A stretch of DNA of 11,621 bases from Bacillota bacterium (GTDB lineage Bacteria > Bacillota > Clostridia > Christensenellales > CAG-138). Under the pieces are notes generated by a model. It was not told the origin of the DNA. It did not search any database and saw nothing but the letters and a program-made list of their open reading frames with translations. Below, piece by piece: positions 11,514 to 11,621 of this stretch (position 1 is the stretch's first letter; every line of letters starts with the position of its first letter). The stretch lies in contig JAEZLG010000209.1 in NCBI GenBank assembly GCA_023435855.1, forward strand, positions 1 to 11,621, given 5' to 3'. The translations under genes and the position numbers were made by a program.

Positions 11514-11621
11514 ATGAAGAAGGCATCACCCAGAGAATTCAAAAAAACTGCGGTATTCACAGCAAAAGCCTTAATTGTGCTCGCTACGATCACAGCATTT
11601 GGCTATGTGATTTTCGATTTT
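11514..11621 (+). CDS. Start of a gene with N-terminal membrane or signal segment (3' truncated)
   Basis: 36 codons are visible before the window ends: a basic beginning (MKKASPREFKKTAVF) followed by a hydrophobic stretch (ALIVLATITAFGYVIF). This is the pattern of a signal peptide or signal anchor, so the product is probably exported or membrane-bound. The ribosome site is weak (GGCGGA, about 7 bases upstream). An in-frame GTG at 11496 would add six residues and is less likely. Nothing in the visible part identifies the family. It is divergent from the LCP gene, with 188 bases between the starts. Confidence 0.6.
   Translation, partial: MKKASPREFKKTAVFTAKALIVLATITAFGYVIFDF

Overview
The window looks like chromosomal DNA of a Gram-positive Clostridia-type Firmicute of moderate GC content. 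The evidence is strong Shine-Dalgarno sites (AGGAGG), sigma-A-like promoters and a set of typical Firmicute surface and regulatory families: VanW, PRC-barrel, AraC/cupin, DegV, TetR with DhaS-like features, LytR-CpsA-Psr and a secreted CAP protein. I cannot name the species. I see no rRNA, tRNA, CRISPR array, transposase or phage gene.

Layout: (1) bases 2-1830, plus strand: the 3' end of an acidic Glu/Pro-rich protein gene, translationally coupled (ATGA) to a membrane-anchored VanW/G5 protein. (2) 1909-2553, plus: a PRC-barrel protein with its own promoter and a good terminator. (3) 2761-3603, minus, and 3797-4624, plus: an AraC-type regulator divergent from a DegV/FakB-type fatty-acid-binding protein. 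(4) 4696-5274, minus: a TetR regulator that converges on degV across a shared bidirectional terminator. (5) 5286-5684: about 400 bases, relatively AT-rich, with no convincing gene, leading into (6) 5685-6764, plus: a secreted protein with a Cys-rich N-terminal region, a Pro/Thr/Lys linker and a C-terminal CAP (SCP/YkwD) domain. (7) 6756-6962: a dense run of hairpins, including a REP-like palindrome cluster and the terminator of the next operon. (8) 6971-10125, minus: a tightly packed operon in the order ABC ATPase, ABC-2 permease, Fpg/Nei-like DNA glycosylase homologue, GNAT acetyltransferase resembling AAC(6'). (9) 10279-11325, minus: an LCP-family wall-polymer ligase. It is divergent from (10) 11514-11621, plus: the first 36 codons of a gene that begins with a signal or membrane segment.

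How the genes may work together: VanW, the CAP protein and LCP all act at the cell envelope but are separate transcription units. The only clear multi-gene functional unit is the minus-strand operon. It combines a drug-exporter-type ABC pair with a DNA-repair-family protein and an acetyltransferase. That suggests, without proving it, a layered response to a toxic small molecule (export, modification, lesion processing). The DNA-glycosylase homologue is notable because it lacks Pro2 and other Fpg catalytic residues. No large undescribed system is evident. The best leads are that glycosylase and its operon, the orphan Cys-rich domain of the CAP protein, and unexplained palindromes at 6820-6916 and 11448-11474.
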